Origin: Promethearchaeota archaeon
GTDB taxonomy: Archaea > Asgardarchaeota > Lokiarchaeia > Sigynarchaeales > SOKP01
Length of the DNA stretch: 64,000 nt
Reading direction: 5' to 3'
Assembly (NCBI GenBank): GCA_030668025.1
Contig: DAOUUT010000001.1
Coordinates: 5,616 to 69,615, forward strand
Part shown: positions 63,015-64,000 of the stretch, one piece after another
How positions within the stretch are numbered: position 1 is the stretch's first letter
Layout: the number at the start of each line of letters is the position of its first letter
Notes under the pieces: model-generated
The model's input: only the letters and a program-made list of their open reading frames with translations
Databases searched by the model: none
Told to the model about the DNA's origin: nothing
Program-made: the position numbers and the translations under genes

Positions 63015-64000
63015 TTAATAATAGGTATCTGGAATCGAATTAACTTTTGGAAAGAGAATTTCAATTAATTTTTTTGATGAGGGATTTAATCTCGCATCTT
63101 TAACAATATAATTTATTTCGTCTACAGTTCTATCACCAAGAAGTAATTTTAATAACATTGCTCCTGGTATTCGGACATCACATTTCTCTTCATCAGGATA
63201 ACCACTCTCGATCTTGATAGCTTCAATTTTACCTTTGGTAAATATTAACTCGATTGATTGCTTATAGTCGCTGAGTATTATTGTTTTGGATAAATTATTA
63301 AATTTTGATTTTTCAATTCTATTTTCAAGGACAACTTTGATCGATTCAAAAAACAACTTTAGATCAGGTATATTTATCTGCCAACCATAATTTGATTGTA
63401 ATTTTCCTATAGAAAGAAGGTATTTCCCGAATCCAGAAAATTCGGCGACATTCAGAATCAAATCTTTTTCTTTTTTAGGATACTCATTTATATGTTGCAA
63501 GAGTTTTATCATCAGAGGAGGGGATAGCTGTGAAGTAATGATAGTATATACTTTATTATCGAAAGACATGCCAATTAAGAAATAACCTTCTGGTTTTCCG
63601 TTTTCTTCAATAATATACGCCGATAATTTGTTATCATTGAAGGAATCGTTCATAAATTTGAAGTAAAAGCTCTCTGTATCGAATTTATTAGAGATTAAGA
63701 AGCTATTACTATTTGAATTATATTGATTTTTGATATAACCTATATCTTTACGTGAAGCTTTCCTAATATTTATGTGACTTAACTCCATAGATGGAATTTG
63801 ATTTGGCGAAAGTGAAAATCTTTCGTCTAAAGATAATACAAAATCGTACCCAAATCGCCTATAATAGTAAGGAATTCCCCTGAGACATGATAAAAGATAG
63901 CCCCTCTCCTTCATAACTCGTTCGTAGAATTCATTCAACTTACCAATTAATCCCCTTCCACGATATTCTTTTAAAGTACCTACAAAACCCATCTCACAAA
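63015..64000 (-). CDS. GNAT acetyltransferase, Eis/SCP2-like, 5' end outside window
   Basis: The N-terminal part visible (FVGTLKEYRGRGLIGKLNEFYE) is the acetyl-CoA loop of a GNAT domain, so the start lies beyond base 64000 (an ATG at 63992 is internal). A second, degenerate GNAT-like part (HINIRKASRKDIGYIK) and a C-terminal SCP2-like region (residues after about 230) follow, an Eis-like layout. Substrate unknown. Converges with the nitroreductase gene. Confidence 0.75.
   Translation of the reverse strand, partial: CEMGFVGTLKEYRGRGLIGKLNEFYERVMKERGYLLSCLRGIPYYYRRFGYDFVLSLDERFSLSPNQIPSMELSHINIRKASRKDIGYIKNQYNSNSNSFLISNKFDTESFYFKFMNDSFNDNKLSAYIIEENGKPEGYFLIGMSFDNKVYTIITSQLSPPLMIKLLQHINEYPKKEKDLILNVAEFSGFGKYLLSIGKLQSNYGWQINIPDLKLFFESIKVVLENRIEKSKFNNLSKTIILSDYKQSIELIFTKGKIEAIKIESGYPDEEKCDVRIPGAMLLKLLLGDRTVDEINYIVKDARLNPSSKKLIEILFPKVNSIPDTYY

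Noticed and set aside
1..64000. CRISPR array
   Set aside because: No regularly spaced 24-40 bp repeats were seen; the repeats present are short, abutting or inside coding regions.

Overview
ORGANISM. The window is AT-rich archaeal DNA and very probably comes from an Asgard archaeon of the Lokiarchaeota type. The flanking chromosome carries a Ras-superfamily GTPase fused to an extra N-terminal domain, a single-domain gelsolin-like protein, an archaeal geranylgeranyl reductase, an archaeal UPF0147 protein, and a tRNA-Pro that appears to hold an intron at a non-canonical place. This assignment is inferred from gene content; no marker gene fixes the species.

LAYOUT. Chromosome, left (1-8.0 kb): 3' part of a PEP synthase, UPF0147, split tRNA-Pro, GTPase, and a convergent response regulator / seven-PAS histidine kinase pair. 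Integrated element (about 8,008-52,919): a 16-bp direct repeat bounds a 44.9-kb block. The left copy lies 80-100 bp before a DNA-binding protein gene and a tyrosine recombinase gene. Rejoining the two outer flanks gives a site with perfect 7-bp arms around a 6-bp spacer; rejoining the inner flanks gives a different symmetrical site. That is what attB and attP should look like. Chromosome, right (53.0-64 kb): gelsolin-like protein, geranylgeranyl reductase, membrane acyltransferase, M29 aminopeptidase, a hydantoinase/acetone-carboxylase-type three-gene operon, ferredoxin-nitroreductase, and a truncated GNAT protein.

INSIDE THE ELEMENT. (a) 8.1-9.6 kb: integration genes. (b) 9.6-12.7 kb: a leftward three-gene cassette with a HEPN-like protein, and a HicA-like toxin with an unusually long HicB-like partner. 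(c) 12.8-34.4 kb: a mostly rightward, tightly overlapping 'early' region. It holds a Topo VI-A-like Toprim protein, a pair of divergent AbrB-like paralogues that look like a switch, a Bro-N protein, two ribbon-helix-helix proteins, a DEDDh exonuclease, about a dozen tiny Cys-rich proteins, a 1,160-residue AAA+ replicative helicase-like protein, and a PIN toxin module. An 800-bp repeat-rich gap after the helicase could be an origin. (d) 34.7-52.2 kb: a leftward 'late' region. It holds a very basic protein, an ATPase-HTH-nuclease fusion that could package DNA, many membrane proteins, two membrane proteases (HExxH and CPBP), an 1,851-residue spike-like anchored protein, and several secreted lectin-like anchored proteins. 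No tailed-virus head or tail genes are seen. The plan fits a temperate, membrane-containing virus or virus-like element, but no capsid protein could be recognised.

MOST UNUSUAL POINTS. The palindromic att pair; a short shared N-terminal signature (S-x-R-x-x-K-K) on five otherwise unrelated membrane proteins of the late region; at least six genes whose only well-placed start after a Shine-Dalgarno is AUA or AUU; a three-way-junction inverted-repeat structure near 17.9 kb; and a C-terminal domain shared between the helicase and the Bro-N protein.
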